A stretch of DNA of 64,000 bases. Origin: Streptococcus panodentis (GTDB lineage Bacteria > Bacillota > Bacilli > Lactobacillales > Streptococcaceae). A program made the translations under genes and the position numbers. Below, in pieces: positions 24,411-33,759 of the stretch; the stretch's first letter is position 1, and the number at the start of each line of letters is the position of its first letter. The stretch is taken from assembly GCF_017884005.1 (NCBI RefSeq), contig NZ_QFAY01000010.1, positions 1-64,000 on the forward strand, given 5' to 3'. The notes below the pieces were generated by a model. The model saw nothing but the letters and a program-made list of their open reading frames with translations, was not told the DNA's origin and searched no databases.

Positions 24411-24469
24411 ACCTTCCTGCACAAAAGCCATCACTTACATCTCCCAGCCAAGGAGAAACAGCCTATCAT

Positions 24470-24499
24470 AAAAAAACCCAAGCAGCTTTGGGTTTTTTT
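24470..24499 (+). terminator. Terminator after SpNOX gene
   Basis: AAAAAACCCAA, short loop, TTTGGGTTTTTTT. Confidence 0.9.
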
Positions 24500-24539
24500 A
24501 GTATCTTTGATTTGCACTCTTTGAACATCAGAACCAACC

Positions 24540-24776
24540 TTCGTTACCTCCAACAGTCTGAGAGACCGTTAGAGGTCGGGGATAAGGCAACTGCCCTTTG
24601 TGTCAAAACAGTCTGGCGGAGTCTGAGATAAAAGTCCCCAACTTCATATATTTTATCGTTTAATTGCAAAATGCAGTGATTGAGTCCAGAAACCCGAAAA
24701 CGAGGCAAGTCCAGTGGAGGTTTTGAGGCGGCAGATAAAGTTTCCCTAAGGATGTAATCTCTTCAATTTTCAAAGA
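24540..24776. repeat. Mosaic intergenic repeat
   Basis: Degraded modules shared with other gaps: CCTCCAACAGTCTGAGAGACCG (compare 33780 and 43848), GGGGATAAGGCAACTGCC, CAGTGGAGGTTTTGAGG (compare 34810), GCAGATAAAG, and TCTTCAATTTTCAAAGAGGA at the end. No gene. Confidence 0.6.
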
Positions 24777-24787
24777 GGATGAAATGG

Positions 24788-25504
24788 CTACACAAGCGAT
24801 TCCCGCTCATAGTCCGTCACATCACTGCCCAGCTGAGCATAGAGAGCCTGAACAGTCAGCTGACCCTCCATAATCTGCTGCAGTTCCGCGTCTGTAACAC
24901 CGACCAATTCGACAAATTCCACCAGACCGTGAGCCGTCTCCAAGACCTGAGCCTCAGGATCCGGTACGGTGATAAAACCTGTCAAAGCAGATGCCTGCTC
25001 GCTGTCAAATCCCAGCATCTGACCGGTATAGATATACTCAAAGGGCTGATAGACTTCTCCCGTTTCAAAAGTCCTGCGGGCAAAATCCTGAAAAATAGTG
25101 ACAATATTGATAAATTCATCATTGGGTTGGTAGTCCCCCTTTTTCAGACGCAGGGTAAATTCAAAGCCATAGCCGCTGTAGTCTGTATCTTGACTGACTT
25201 TTTCATAAAGCTCAGATAGACCATAGCTGACTAAATGCCAGACATCACCGGCATCATAGACGTCAACGCCGTCCAGCGGATCTGGTCCGCCCGACCGCCA
25301 TTTGACAATCGCCTCAATGTGGTCCACCGGCTTCTGATTATTATAAATGCGGGCAAACTCCGTCGAAATAGCCTCCCAGCCCGGAGCTTCCTCATAATCA
25401 GCAGCAGCTTCTTCCGCTTCTGCTTCGTCCTCGTACTCTTCATAGAAGACTTCCTCTGCTTCCTCATGTTCTGGCTGTTTTTTAAAAAAATCAAAAATTC
25501 CCAT
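24788..25504 (-). CDS. SUFU (suppressor of fused) domain protein
   Basis: 238 residues. After MGIFDFFKK comes a very acidic linker (about residues 10-45), then a SUFU domain: GPDPLDGVDVYDAGDVWHLVSYGLSELYEK, YGFEFTLRL, and the late GFITVPDPEAQVLETAHG and FVELVGVTDAEL. In bacteria SUFU proteins are often immunity proteins of polymorphic toxin systems, but many are orphans as here. The start ATG at 25504 has AAGGAGG upstream; the longer frame to 25636 is not needed. No toxin gene is adjacent; the T7 lipase operon lies two genes away. Confidence 0.85.
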   Translation of the reverse strand: MGIFDFFKKQPEHEEAEEVFYEEYEDEAEAEEAAADYEEAPGWEAISTEFARIYNNQKPVDHIEAIVKWRSGGPDPLDGVDVYDAGDVWHLVSYGLSELYEKVSQDTDYSGYGFEFTLRLKKGDYQPNDEFINIVTIFQDFARRTFETGEVYQPFEYIYTGQMLGFDSEQASALTGFITVPDPEAQVLETAHGLVEFVELVGVTDAELQQIMEGQLTVQALYAQLGSDVTDYERESLV

Positions 25505-26126
25505 TGCTTCCTCCTTGCTAAATTTGAAACCAGTATAGCACAAAAAGCGAGGAATAGATTTTATGGTAGAGCGAAAAGACGGCAGGCTCCCTTTTTGAAA
25601 AATGAAGCAGGAAATGAAAATCAGGAGCAGCATCATACACTGTTCCTGATTTTTTCGGTCAGCTCTAATAAAGCGGAGAAGGATAGATGACGGCAGCCTG
25701 GCCCAAAAGCAGCTGCCTCACCTCTGTCAGATATCGTCATTTATTTTATCTTTTATGACGTCGTTAACTCGCCTTTCCGTACGCCAGTACAGCTGACACT
25801 TCCTAACGGAAGCTCTATCTGCCACCTCAAAGAGACTGAGACAGACTCCCATGATGGCTGTGTCCTCATCCACAGAGGGATGGATCTTTTGGAAGATACC
25901 GTATAAAAGTTCTTCAGTCTCGCTTTGTTTTGGTAAAAACTCTTGACGCGGTAGCTGATTGGACTTTTTGGAGTCTAAAAGGCGAACAGTCTTGACACTT
26001 CCTAATGGATGTTTCATCCATAACCTCAAAGCAGTGCTTTGAACAATCAGCTACCGCTGAGCAAAATGAAAATTTTGCAAACAACTGCAGGGCCCTTTTT
26101 CATAAAAACCTCCTAAATATATGAAT
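25505..26126. repeat. Intergenic region with mosaic repeats in inverted orientation
   Basis: After the SUFU promoter, modules run from about 25765: CCTTTCCGTACGCCAGTAC, GACACTTCCTAACGGAAGC, the block GACAGACTCCCATGATGGCT to GAAGATACCGTATAAAA (25851-25912), TTCAGTCTCGCTTTGTTTTG, CTCTTGACGCGGTAGCTGATT, and a second GACACTTCCTAATGG. No gene is supported. Confidence 0.7.
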
Positions 26127-26783
26127 CTATTTATTAACGTTTTTAAAAGTTACTTTAGCCTCCGGATCAATGCTAGTCACAATCTTTTCATAATATTGCT
26201 CTGCTGATTCTGCAATAAGTTGTTTGTACTGCTTAATATACTCTTCTTGTTCCTTATTGCTAAGACTTTTGGTAGTATGCTTTGCTGTATCAATGTTCTC
26301 CGTTGCCCCGCTCAGCAGTTCTCCGCTTGTATCATATAGTTTGTATTGCTTATTTGGATCATCTGGTACATCTACTCCTATTACCTGATATTTGGGGATA
26401 GTTACTTCATAGTGATGGTCAGTAGTTATTTTAATCTTCACTGCTTCTTTAATTCCTAATTTGGCAGTATAATTCAAAATAATGATAGCCTTTTTTACAG
26501 ACAGCGGGATGCTGATATTGGTACCTGGGATTTTACTATCTTTCTCAATTGTCTCCACCTTTTGAATGCCAACATTAAAAAAGACAGTTTCATTAACCTT
26601 TTCCAGAGAAGTAATCTGAGCATAAATCTGACTCCGTTCATCTGAAGCATTTTTCCCTTGGAAATAGCCAATAAGATGATTGGACTTTGCAACGACAAAA
26701 AGAGTAGCGAGAACGGCTACCACAATCCAAACGTAAATCTTAGCCCCTAAAGCTTTTTTTAGCAAATCCTTCACTATTTTCAT
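26127..26783 (-). CDS. Exported single-helix protein (DUF4230-like pattern)
   Basis: 218 residues: a basic N-terminus, one membrane helix at about 16-34, then an extracytoplasmic domain with FFNVGIQKVETIEKDSKIPGT, a hydrophobic strand (KKAIIILNYTAKLGI), KIKITTDHHYEVTIPKYQVIGVD, and a charged C-terminal helix. The strand pattern resembles DUF4230 proteins, but this is uncertain. It follows a 44-residue membrane peptide by four bases, with AGGAAGTAGGAG before the ATG. Both depend on the promoter at 26952-26980. Confidence 0.65.
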   Translation of the reverse strand: MKIVKDLLKKALGAKIYVWIVVAVLATLFVVAKSNHLIGYFQGKNASDERSQIYAQITSLEKVNETVFFNVGIQKVETIEKDSKIPGTNISIPLSVKKAIIILNYTAKLGIKEAVKIKITTDHHYEVTIPKYQVIGVDVPDDPNKQYKLYDTSGELLSGATENIDTAKHTTKSLSNKEQEEYIKQYKQLIAESAEQYYEKIVTSIDPEAKVTFKNVNK

Positions 26784-26787
26784 ACTC

Positions 26788-26922
26788 CTACTTCCTCCCC
26801 ATCAAAAATGCTATCCCGAGACTGGCTACAGCCAGAAATGCTGACAAATAAGGATTAAGCGGGAAGAGAATGACAATCAAAAGCAGCCATACAAGAAGTG
26901 ATGCAATTTTTATTTTTTTCAT
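26788..26922 (-). CDS. Small membrane protein, 44 residues
   Basis: ATG at 26922 with TAGGAG nine bases upstream; the stop TAG lies four bases before the next gene. The peptide begins MKKIKIASLLVW, has two hydrophobic segments divided by PLNPYLS, and ends LMGRK. It forms an operon with the exported protein at 26127 and follows a consensus promoter, which supports its being real in spite of its size. Function unknown. Confidence 0.7.
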   Translation of the reverse strand: MKKIKIASLLVWLLLIVILFPLNPYLSAFLAVASLGIAFLMGRK

Positions 26923-26951
26923 AATATAACTCCTAAAACCTTTCAATAGGT

Positions 26952-26980
26952 ATTATATATATATATATATGAATTGTCAA
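26952..26980 (-). promoter_or_regulatory. Consensus promoter with AT-repeat spacer
   Basis: Minus strand TTGACA (26980-26975), 17-base spacer, TATAAT (26957-26952). The spacer and the -10 lie in an alternating AT tract of about eight units (26955-26970). A change of one unit would make the spacer 15 or 19 bases. Both boxes are perfect consensus. Confidence 0.8.
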
Positions 26981-27160
26981 GTGTTTTTTGAACTTTTTTC
27001 GTCAAAAAACTAAGGAAAATACTCATTTCTGGGGCAACATTAACCCAACTGACGATTTCAAAAAAGCTCAGAAACACCTTTCTTAAAAAGTGCTGCTAAG
27101 CTTTTGAAGTTTTATTGAGTTTTCAGGCCTTTTTGGGGGAAATTGGAATGGATTGTCTGA

Positions 27161-27958
27161 TTACTCCAGTTCTTTGGCATCAGGCAGATAATTGCCGCTT
27201 AAAAATTTCTGGCTCAGCTTCTCTAAACTTCCGTCTTGATAGAGCTCTTTTACAGCCCGATTAAAGGCTTTTTGAAAATCAGCCTTATCCTTGGCGATGA
27301 TAATATAATTATTGGGATTGCCGCTGCTGTCAAGCTCAACAATATTCAAATCCAAGCCGCGATCCTTGACAATCTTTTCTACCGAAATTTTATCAAAAAT
27401 CAAGAAATCCATCTCACCATTATCTAAATCCAATAGACGTTTGCTGACATCTTCTCCAGAGTAGTCCAGCTGGGCCGCCTGCTCAGGATGCTCTGCATTC
27501 CAGTCGTTTACTAGCTTGGCAGTGGAGGTCCCTGTATCATCCTGAGTTTTTTTACCTGCAATTTCTGCTAGTTCCTTTATCGGTGCAGATTTTCGACTGA
27601 CCAAGACCAAGGGATTTTTAGCAATAGGAGCCGAGTAGAGATACTTGTCCGCCCGCTCTTCTGTATAGCTTAAGTTATTGGCTGCCGCCTGATAGCGCCC
27701 TACATCAACCCCAGGAAAAATACTTTCCCAGCTGATTTTTTGGAATTCTATTTTATAGTCATCCAGTTTTTCATCAACAGCCTTTAAAACCTCTACATCG
27801 TAACCAGTCAAGTTCCCATCCTGTTCGTAGTCAAAAGGCGGTATATCACCTGCTGTTGCAACTACAATCGTTTCTTCCTGATTGGCTGATGTATTCTGCC
27901 GCTGCCCACATGCAAAGAGAGCAGCCGTTAAAGGCAAAAGAAGCAAGAGTTTTTTCAT
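27161..27958 (-). CDS. Polar amino-acid ABC transporter substrate-binding lipoprotein
   Basis: 265 residues. The signal peptide ends in the lipobox LFAC with lipidated Cys17. The mature part is a SBP_bac_3 domain: TAGDIPPFDYEQDGNLTGYDVEVLKAV, GRYQAAANNLSYTEERADKYLYSAPIA, and LDNGEMDFLIFDKISVE. Relatives bind cystine, glutamine or other polar amino acids. No permease or ATPase gene is adjacent, so it is an orphan binding protein that must use a transporter encoded elsewhere. AGGAG precedes the ATG. Confidence 0.88.
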   Translation of the reverse strand: MKKLLLLLPLTAALFACGQRQNTSANQEETIVVATAGDIPPFDYEQDGNLTGYDVEVLKAVDEKLDDYKIEFQKISWESIFPGVDVGRYQAAANNLSYTEERADKYLYSAPIAKNPLVLVSRKSAPIKELAEIAGKKTQDDTGTSTAKLVNDWNAEHPEQAAQLDYSGEDVSKRLLDLDNGEMDFLIFDKISVEKIVKDRGLDLNIVELDSSGNPNNYIIIAKDKADFQKAFNRAVKELYQDGSLEKLSQKFLSGNYLPDAKELE

Positions 27959-28207
27959 CGGATTCTCCTAACAAATCTTTATTTAACACTAGCATATCAA
28001 AGGCCGCTAAGATTTCCCAATATAAATTTTTTATAAACCTGATAGTCCTTGCTTATACAGGCCCAAGCTGTGAAAGGACGACTGCCAGCTGAAAAAATTT
28101 GTCAGGATTTCAAATAATTCTGCTTCTAACTATTTTTCAAAAAAGGCAGTAGACCAAACTCCCATGGTAGCTGCACCCTCACTCACTAACGCATGAAAAC
28201 AAGGCAA

Positions 28208-28243
28208 AAGCCCTCATTAGATGACAATCCTAACGAGGGCTTT
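28208..28243 (-). terminator. Terminator after metG
   Basis: Minus strand AAAGCCCTCGTTAG, nine-base loop, CTAATGAGGGCTTTT. A T-run is short on both sides. A degraded CTCCCATGGTAGCTGCACCCTCAC repeat module lies just left of it (28159-28182). Confidence 0.7.
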
Positions 28244-28287
28244 GTGGTTGATATATAATTAAATCAAAACTTCCAGGGACAGACTCC

Positions 28288-30285
28288 TCACCCTATCAAA
28301 CTGCCATTCGGCACTTTCTCATCCACGGTCAGGAGGGTCAGCTGCTCGCCGTATTCGGCTGAGAGGATCATGCCTTGGCTGATGCGGCCCATCATCTTGC
28401 GGGGTTTGAGGTTGGCCACGATTTGGACCTTCTTGCCGACCAGTTCCTGCTCATTTGGATAATATTTGGCAATGCCGGAGAGGATTTGGCGGTCCTCACT
28501 GTCACCGGCATCTAGGCGGAACTGGAGCAGTTTGTCTGAGCCTTCGACCTTTGCCACTTCCTTGACCTCGGCAACGCGGATTTCCACCTTGTCAAAGTCG
28601 TCAAACTTGATTTCTTTCTTATTAAGCTTAAGCTCGACTTCTTCCGGCTTCCATTCCTTTTCTGCTGCGGGTTTGCCGGCCTCCATCTGCCCTTTGATAT
28701 AGGCGATTTCCTCTTCCATATCCAGGCGCGGGAAAATCGGTGTACCCTTGGCAGCAACGGTCAAACCGCTTGGCAGGTCAGCCAGTTTGAGCTCTTCCAG
28801 CGAGCCAGCTTCGGGCAGTCCCAGCTGGCTGAGTACAGCCTTACTGGTCGCCATCATGAAAGGCGCAATCATATGAGCTACCACCCGCAGGCTGGCTGTC
28901 AGATGGCTCATGACTGCGGCCAATTCAGACCGCTTGGCTGGGTCCTTGGCCAAGACCCAAGGCGCTGTTTCATCGATGTATTTATTGGTACGGGAGATCA
29001 GTGTCCAGACAGCTTCCAGAGCCCGCGGATAGTCCACTGCTTCCATATACTTGTGATAGTCAGCGATAGAGGCGGCCGCCACTTGCGCCAGATCTGTATC
29101 AAAAGCCGTCACATTTTCTTCATAGTTTGGCACCTGACCGTCAAAATACTTGTTAATCATGGACACGGTGCGGTTGAGCAGGTTGCCCAGGTCATTGGCC
29201 AGCTCATAGTTGATGCGGCCGACATAGTCTTCCGGCGTAAAGGTGCCATCAGAGCCAACCGGCAGACTGCGCATAAGGTAGTAGCGCAGGGCATCCAGAC
29301 CATAGCGCTCCACCAGCATTTCCGGATAGACCACATTGCCCTTGGACTTGGACATCTTGCCATCCTTCATGACAAACCAGCCATGGGCAATCAGGCGGTC
29401 CGGCTGCTTAAGTCCCAGCATCTTGAGCAAGATAGGCCAGTAGATAGAATGAAAACGCAGAATATCCTTGCCGACCATGTGAAAGACTGTCCCTTGATTC
29501 CAAAACTTGTCAAAGCCAGCATGGTCTTCCTGTCCGTAACCCAGAGCCGTCGCATAATTAAGCAGGGCATCAATCCAAACATAGACTACATGCTTAGGAT
29601 TGGACGGCACCGGCACACCCCAAGTAAAGGTGGTCCGGGAAACAGCCAAATCTTCTAGGCCTGGCTCAATGAAGTTCTTCAGCATTTCATTGAGACGACC
29701 CTCCGGTGAGATAAAGTCTGGATGGGATTTGAAAATGTCAGTCAGCCAATCTTGGTACTTACTGAGGCGGAGGAAATAGGACTCCTCTGACACCCACTCG
29801 ACCTCATGACCGCTGGGTGCAATCCCGCCAGTCACCTGACCATTTTCATCACGGAAGACCTCAGCCAACTGACTTTCAGTAAAGAATTCCTCGTCTGAAA
29901 CAGAATACCAGCCGGCATACTCACCCAGATAAATATCATCTTGAGCCAGCAGGCGCTCAAAGACCTGAGCCACCACTTCCTCATGATAGTCATCCGTGGT
30001 CCGGATAAACTTATCATAGGAAATATCCAGCAAGTTCCAGAGTTCCTTGACACCGACAGCCATACTATCGACATAGGCTTGTGGGCTGATACCGGCTTCC
30101 TCAGCCTTGGCTTGGATCTTTTGCCCATGCTCGTCCAGACCGGTCAGGTAAAAGACATCGTAGCCCATGAGCCGCTTGTAGCGGGCCAGGACATCACAGG
30201 CAATGGTCGTATAGGCAGATCCGATGTGGAGCTTGCCGCTGGGATAATAAATAGGTGTAGTGATATAAAAATTCTTTTCAGACAT
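28288..30285 (-). CDS. metG: Methionyl-tRNA synthetase
   Basis: 665 residues, the full length of the two-domain bacterial enzyme. Class I motifs are HIGS ([11 protein letters not shown], residue about 13-23) and KMSKS (GKMSKSKGN, about 310). The anticodon-binding helical domain follows ([13 protein letters not shown]), and the C-terminal 105 residues are a Tyr-rs/EMAP-type tRNA-binding domain ([24 protein letters not shown]). It charges tRNA-Met. The ATG at 30285 is preceded by AAGGAG. No T-box leader is visible in the upstream 250 bases. Confidence 0.97.
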   Translation of the reverse strand: MSEKNFYITTPIYYPSGKLHIGSAYTTIACDVLARYKRLMGYDVFYLTGLDEHGQKIQAKAEEAGISPQAYVDSMAVGVKELWNLLDISYDKFIRTTDDYHEEVVAQVFERLLAQDDIYLGEYAGWYSVSDEEFFTESQLAEVFRDENGQVTGGIAPSGHEVEWVSEESYFLRLSKYQDWLTDIFKSHPDFISPEGRLNEMLKNFIEPGLEDLAVSRTTFTWGVPVPSNPKHVVYVWIDALLNYATALGYGQEDHAGFDKFWNQGTVFHMVGKDILRFHSIYWPILLKMLGLKQPDRLIAHGWFVMKDGKMSKSKGNVVYPEMLVERYGLDALRYYLMRSLPVGSDGTFTPEDYVGRINYELANDLGNLLNRTVSMINKYFDGQVPNYEENVTAFDTDLAQVAAASIADYHKYMEAVDYPRALEAVWTLISRTNKYIDETAPWVLAKDPAKRSELAAVMSHLTASLRVVAHMIAPFMMATSKAVLSQLGLPEAGSLEELKLADLPSGLTVAAKGTPIFPRLDMEEEIAYIKGQMEAGKPAAEKEWKPEEVELKLNKKEIKFDDFDKVEIRVAEVKEVAKVEGSDKLLQFRLDAGDSEDRQILSGIAKYYPNEQELVGKKVQIVANLKPRKMMGRISQGMILSAEYGEQLTLLTVDEKVPNGSLIG

Positions 30286-30754
30286 TGTCTTTCTCCTTAC
30301 GAGGCAAATGAGACCTCCATTTATTCAGAAATTGCTGTTTATCAAGCTGAAAAACAGCAAACTTCAACACTTTATTGTATCACCATTTAGAAAATAATAC
30401 AATGAATTTTCAATTTGCCCACGCCACCCGGCATGCTTAAAAAACAGCCTAGGCTAAAAATATAAAATAATCTGCAATGTTTATCTGTTTATTACATAAT
30501 ATGATCTGCCAAATCATTTAGAGTATTATGATGATTCATGTATATGCTGATTTTTGGCGGAGAGCTTTCGACTTTATACGGTATCTTCCAAAAGATCCAT
30601 CCCTCTGTGGGTGAGGACACAGCCATCATGGGAGTCTGTCCCACCGCCTTTTATAGTGGTGTCTGCTTTTAAAAACTCCATTTATTTCCCCAAGCTGTTG
30701 TCATTTCATCCTATATATAGTATACTAGGTGAAAAATATAAGGGGAACTATCAC
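30286..30754. other. Intergenic region with half mosaic element and DUF805 promoter
   Basis: From 30573 to 30651: TTTATACGGTATCTTCC to the end GGGAGTCTGTCCCACCGCC, that is the right half of the element seen whole at 19418. The DUF805 promoter is probably TATACT near 30721. Between 30420 and 30560 nothing recognisable. Confidence 0.65.
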
Positions 30755-31243
30755 ATGTTTGACGCATATAAGAAATTTTGGACGGGCTATGTTGATTTTA
30801 CTGGCCGTTCGACTCGTTCGGATTATTGGTTTGCTGTTTTAGCCAATGTTCTTTTATTTATCCTATTCTATGCAGTTCTTGGCATTCTGGCAGTTATAGA
30901 TGTCTCTGCCAATCAGGGAGCCGGTAATTTTGGAATCATTACATCCTTAATATTGCTCACGGCTGTTACCGTTTATATTATCGCAGCTCTCCTTCCATCA
31001 TTGGCTATCCGTATCCGGCGCTTGCGCGATGGCGGCTATCACTGGGCCTGCATGTTCCTCATTCTGATTCCAGGTATTGGAGGCATCATCCTTTTGGTCC
31101 TGATGTGCCAACCAAGCAAATATGAGTACGCTCAGACCTACAATAATCAAGGCTATTCAGATTATCAGAACGCTCAAAATCAGCAATCTGTCCAAAATCC
31201 TTATCAAAATCAGTCATCAGACCAAAGTCCCTTTCAGAATTAA
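30755..31243 (+). CDS. DUF805 membrane protein
   Basis: 162 residues. The N-terminal YKKFWTGYVDFTGRSTRSDYWFAVL is the diagnostic DUF805 motif; three or four membrane helices follow, with the RIRRLRDGGYHWACMFLILIPGIGGIILL motif. The C-terminal tail is rich in Gln/Asn. The start was set at the ATG at 30755 (AAGGGGAAC upstream); the open frame continues further up only because it reads through the mosaic repeat. Function unknown. Confidence 0.88.
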   Translation: MFDAYKKFWTGYVDFTGRSTRSDYWFAVLANVLLFILFYAVLGILAVIDVSANQGAGNFGIITSLILLTAVTVYIIAALLPSLAIRIRRLRDGGYHWACMFLILIPGIGGIILLVLMCQPSKYEYAQTYNNQGYSDYQNAQNQQSVQNPYQNQSSDQSPFQN

Positions 31244-31260
31244 GAGTTTTAAAAAAATCA

Positions 31261-31294
31261 AAACAGCTTCTCCGAGCCGGAGGGCTGTTTTTTG
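31261..31294 (+). terminator. Terminator after DUF805 gene
   Basis: AAAACAGC and GCTGTTTTTT arms with an inner CTCCG/CGGAG stem. Confidence 0.85.
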
Positions 31295-31313
31295 ACTGCA
31301 TTGACAGGATTGC

Positions 31314-31946
31314 TTAATAAGTCACCACTCGGATCAGTCCCTTGTCATACTCGGCGATGAAAATATCAGAAAGACTGCTGTAGCCGTCTTTTTCCAGAGT
31401 TTCCAGCAGCCATTCCTCACTGCGGCCGATGGAGTCTAAGACATCCAGCTGGATAACGCCGTCAGTGATAATCGGATACTTGGGATTTTCATCCCCCATC
31501 TGCACGACAATGAGCTGGCCGTTTTGCTCCAAAACTGCGCGCTTGACCAGTTTGAGCTGATAAATGCCCTGCCCCCGCAGTTTAAGAGCCACATCGGAAG
31601 CGGACAGCCCGACCGAACGGCAGGCTTCTACATCTAATTTCCCATGTTTGATCAGAACGGTGGGACTGCCGTCAATCATCTGCTTGACAAAATGGCTGTT
31701 GGTTTTGAGCCACTTGAGCGTCAGCACCAAAATCGTCCAAATGAGAAGAATGACGGTGTACTGCAAAATAGTGATTGCTGGATTGTAGATGACACCGCCG
31801 ATAATGCCGCCCAGCACATAGTTCTGTACTTGGTCGCTGGCCGAGTTGGGCGCCAGATTCCCCTTGCCGGACACATTGATGACAAAGACCAAAGACAGCA
31901 GCCCCAAAGCCAGCTTAATCGCCACATCGAGATAAGAAAATGTCAT
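31314..31946 (-). CDS. YetF-family (DUF421) membrane protein
   Basis: 210 residues: three N-terminal helices, then a cytoplasmic DUF421 domain (PTVLIKHGKLDVEACRSVGLSASDVALKLRGQGI, VLEQNGQLIV). It overlaps the upstream DUF3290 gene by four bases (ATGA), the standard arrangement of this pair in Gram-positive bacteria. Members in Bacillus spores affect membrane behaviour; the streptococcal role is unknown. Confidence 0.88.
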   Translation of the reverse strand: MTFSYLDVAIKLALGLLSLVFVINVSGKGNLAPNSASDQVQNYVLGGIIGGVIYNPAITILQYTVILLIWTILVLTLKWLKTNSHFVKQMIDGSPTVLIKHGKLDVEACRSVGLSASDVALKLRGQGIYQLKLVKRAVLEQNGQLIVVQMGDENPKYPIITDGVIQLDVLDSIGRSEEWLLETLEKDGYSSLSDIFIAEYDKGLIRVVTY

Positions 31947-32395
31947 TGTTCAACCTCCACTAATTCTACATCTGCATCATATAACTCTATCTTTTCCAGC
32001 AGATAGGTATCCTGCTCACTGCCGCTGATGGCCCGGTAAAAAGAGCCCTCTACCTTGACAATGGCGCCGTCCGTCGCGGCTGATGTATTGACATAAACCT
32101 CCGACTTATCAACCTTGAGCTCCTGAGATACGACTTCGATGAAATGGAGTGATGTACGAAATTGGTCATCAGAAGCCTGATCGGTCTGGTAATTGCCGAT
32201 GCCGACCAAAACCAGGGTCACCACTCCCAAGAGCAGGATAATCACCAGCTCGCGGTACTTGCTGTCCCGCTGATTTTTATAAGCCTGAACGGAAACGTAA
32301 GCCGTCACCAGAAGCAGCAAGCTCAAGGCACCCAATAAAAGCCAGTTCTGGGTCGAAATCTGGCTTAGCACATAATCATAGGAATAAAATTTCAT
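31943..32395 (-). CDS. DUF3290 membrane protein
   Basis: 150 residues with two membrane helices (LLLGALSLLLLVTAYVSV and LVIILLLGVVTLVLVGIG), then an extracytoplasmic domain ending in acidic residues. It begins MKFYSYDYV as usual for DUF3290 and is translationally coupled to the YetF gene, so the two probably form a complex. GGGG before the start is only a moderate RBS. Confidence 0.85.
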   Translation of the reverse strand: MKFYSYDYVLSQISTQNWLLLGALSLLLLVTAYVSVQAYKNQRDSKYRELVIILLLGVVTLVLVGIGNYQTDQASDDQFRTSLHFIEVVSQELKVDKSEVYVNTSAATDGAIVKVEGSFYRAISGSEQDTYLLEKIELYDADVELVEVEQ

Positions 32396-32532
32396 GACAG
32401 CCCCCCTTTTCTAGGATTATTATAGAAAAATTTTCAGCTTTTTTCAAGCCAACTTTCAGCCCTTTTGCTATAAATAGGGCAGTATTTTTGTTATAATAAA
32501 CGGAGCAAATGCATACTAGAAAAGGAAATCCT

Positions 32533-33360
32533 ATGAAACTCATCTCTTGGAATATCGACTCTCTCAACGCTGCTTTGACCAGCGACTCAGCGCGGGCTCA
32601 GCTGTCTCAGGCTGTCCTTGCGACCCTGCAGGCTGAGCATGCCGATGTGATTGCCATTCAGGAAACCAAGCTGTCGGCCAAAGGCCCGACCAAAAAGCAC
32701 ATCGAAATCTTAGAAGAGCTCTTCCCCGACTACCAGCATACCTGGCGCTCCTCTGTCGAGCCGGCCCGCAAAGGCTATGCCGGAACCATGTTTCTCTACA
32801 GAAAAGAGCTGACACCGACTGTAACCTTCCCAGACATCGGCGCTCCCTCTACCATGGACGCAGAAGGCCGCATTATCACGCTGGAATTTGACCAGTTCTT
32901 TGTCACCCAAGTCTATACCCCTAACGCTGGTGACGGTCTCAGACGCTTGGAAGACCGCCAGATTTGGGACCAGAAATATGCGGATTATCTGGCTGGGCTG
33001 GATAAGAAAAAGCCAGTCCTCGCTACTGGTGACTATAATGTCGCCCATCATGAGATTGACCTGGCCCACCCGTCCAGCAACCGCCGCTCTCCCGGCTTTA
33101 CGGATGAAGAGCGCGCCGGCTTCACCAATCTGCTGGCCAAAGGCTTCACCGATACTTTCCGCCACCTCCACGGTGATATTCCCAACCAGTATACTTGGTG
33201 GGCGCAGCGCAGCAAGACCAGCAAAATCAACAACTCAGGCTGGAGAATTGACTACTGGCTGACCAGCAGCCGCCTGGCTGACAAGGTGATCAAGTCTGAT
33301 ATGATTGACTCCGGTGCACGCCAAGACCACACACCCATTGTCATGGAGATTGAACTTTAA
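32533..33360 (+). CDS. exoA: Exodeoxyribonuclease III (AP endonuclease)
   Basis: 275 residues of the ExoIII/APE1 family, for base-excision repair of abasic sites. Motifs: MKLISWNIDSLNA, IAIQETKLS with the metal-binding Glu, GDYNVAHHEIDLA, and the C-terminal RIDYWLTS and DHTPIVMEI with the catalytic Asp-His. The start was set at the ATG at 32533, after AAAGGAAATC. It is followed at 12 bases by a VOC protein gene, probably co-transcribed. Confidence 0.93.
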   Translation: MKLISWNIDSLNAALTSDSARAQLSQAVLATLQAEHADVIAIQETKLSAKGPTKKHIEILEELFPDYQHTWRSSVEPARKGYAGTMFLYRKELTPTVTFPDIGAPSTMDAEGRIITLEFDQFFVTQVYTPNAGDGLRRLEDRQIWDQKYADYLAGLDKKKPVLATGDYNVAHHEIDLAHPSSNRRSPGFTDEERAGFTNLLAKGFTDTFRHLHGDIPNQYTWWAQRSKTSKINNSGWRIDYWLTSSRLADKVIKSDMIDSGARQDHTPIVMEIEL

Positions 33361-33371
33361 GGAGAAAACAA

Positions 33372-33758
33372 ATGGACTATCAAGCTGTCATTCCTGAATT
33401 TGTAGTATCTGACATCGAAAAATCACGCCACTTCTACTGCGACCTGCTAGGATTCTCTGTCGAATACGAGCGTCTAGAAGAGAAATTTCTCTTTCTCTCG
33501 CTTGAAGACTGCCAACTTATGCTAGAAGAAGGCAGCGCAGAAGAATTAGCTCAGCTGACCTATCCTTTCGGGCGCGGTGTCAATATTTCCTTTGGCATTG
33601 CGGATGTGCCGGGCCTTTATCAGAAATTGCTAGAGGCGGATTATCCCATCCACCGGCCGCTGATAAAAAGGGAATTTAGGGTAGAAAACACAATCATTTA
33701 TCCCCAGGAATTTGCCGTTCTAGATCCGGACGGTTATTTCCTGAGATTTACGGAATGA
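33372..33758 (+). CDS. VOC superfamily protein (glyoxalase/bleomycin-resistance type)
   Basis: 128 residues with two beta-alpha-beta-beta-beta units: PEFVVSDIEKSRHFYCDLLGF and DVPGLYQKLLEADYPI, ending FAVLDPDGYFLRFTE, a pattern typical of bleomycin-resistance-like VOC proteins. Substrate unknown. AAGGAG precedes the ATG. It follows exoA closely. Confidence 0.85.
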   Translation: MDYQAVIPEFVVSDIEKSRHFYCDLLGFSVEYERLEEKFLFLSLEDCQLMLEEGSAEELAQLTYPFGRGVNISFGIADVPGLYQKLLEADYPIHRPLIKREFRVENTIIYPQEFAVLDPDGYFLRFTE

Positions 33759-33759
33759 A

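Noticed and set aside
25727..26029. 100-codon minus-strand frame
   Set aside because: It consists wholly of mosaic repeat modules that also occur non-coding elsewhere, and no ribosome-binding site or protein family feature supports it.
30286..30553. T-box or riboswitch upstream of metG
   Set aside because: No T-box sequence (TGGNACCGCG-type) or terminator/antiterminator pair could be found.
30554..30754. In-frame extension of the DUF805 gene by about 67 codons
   Set aside because: The extension reads through a mosaic repeat, and the same peptide-like string (VSSKRSIPLWV) appears in other repeat copies. The ATG at 30755 has its own RBS and starts the family domain.
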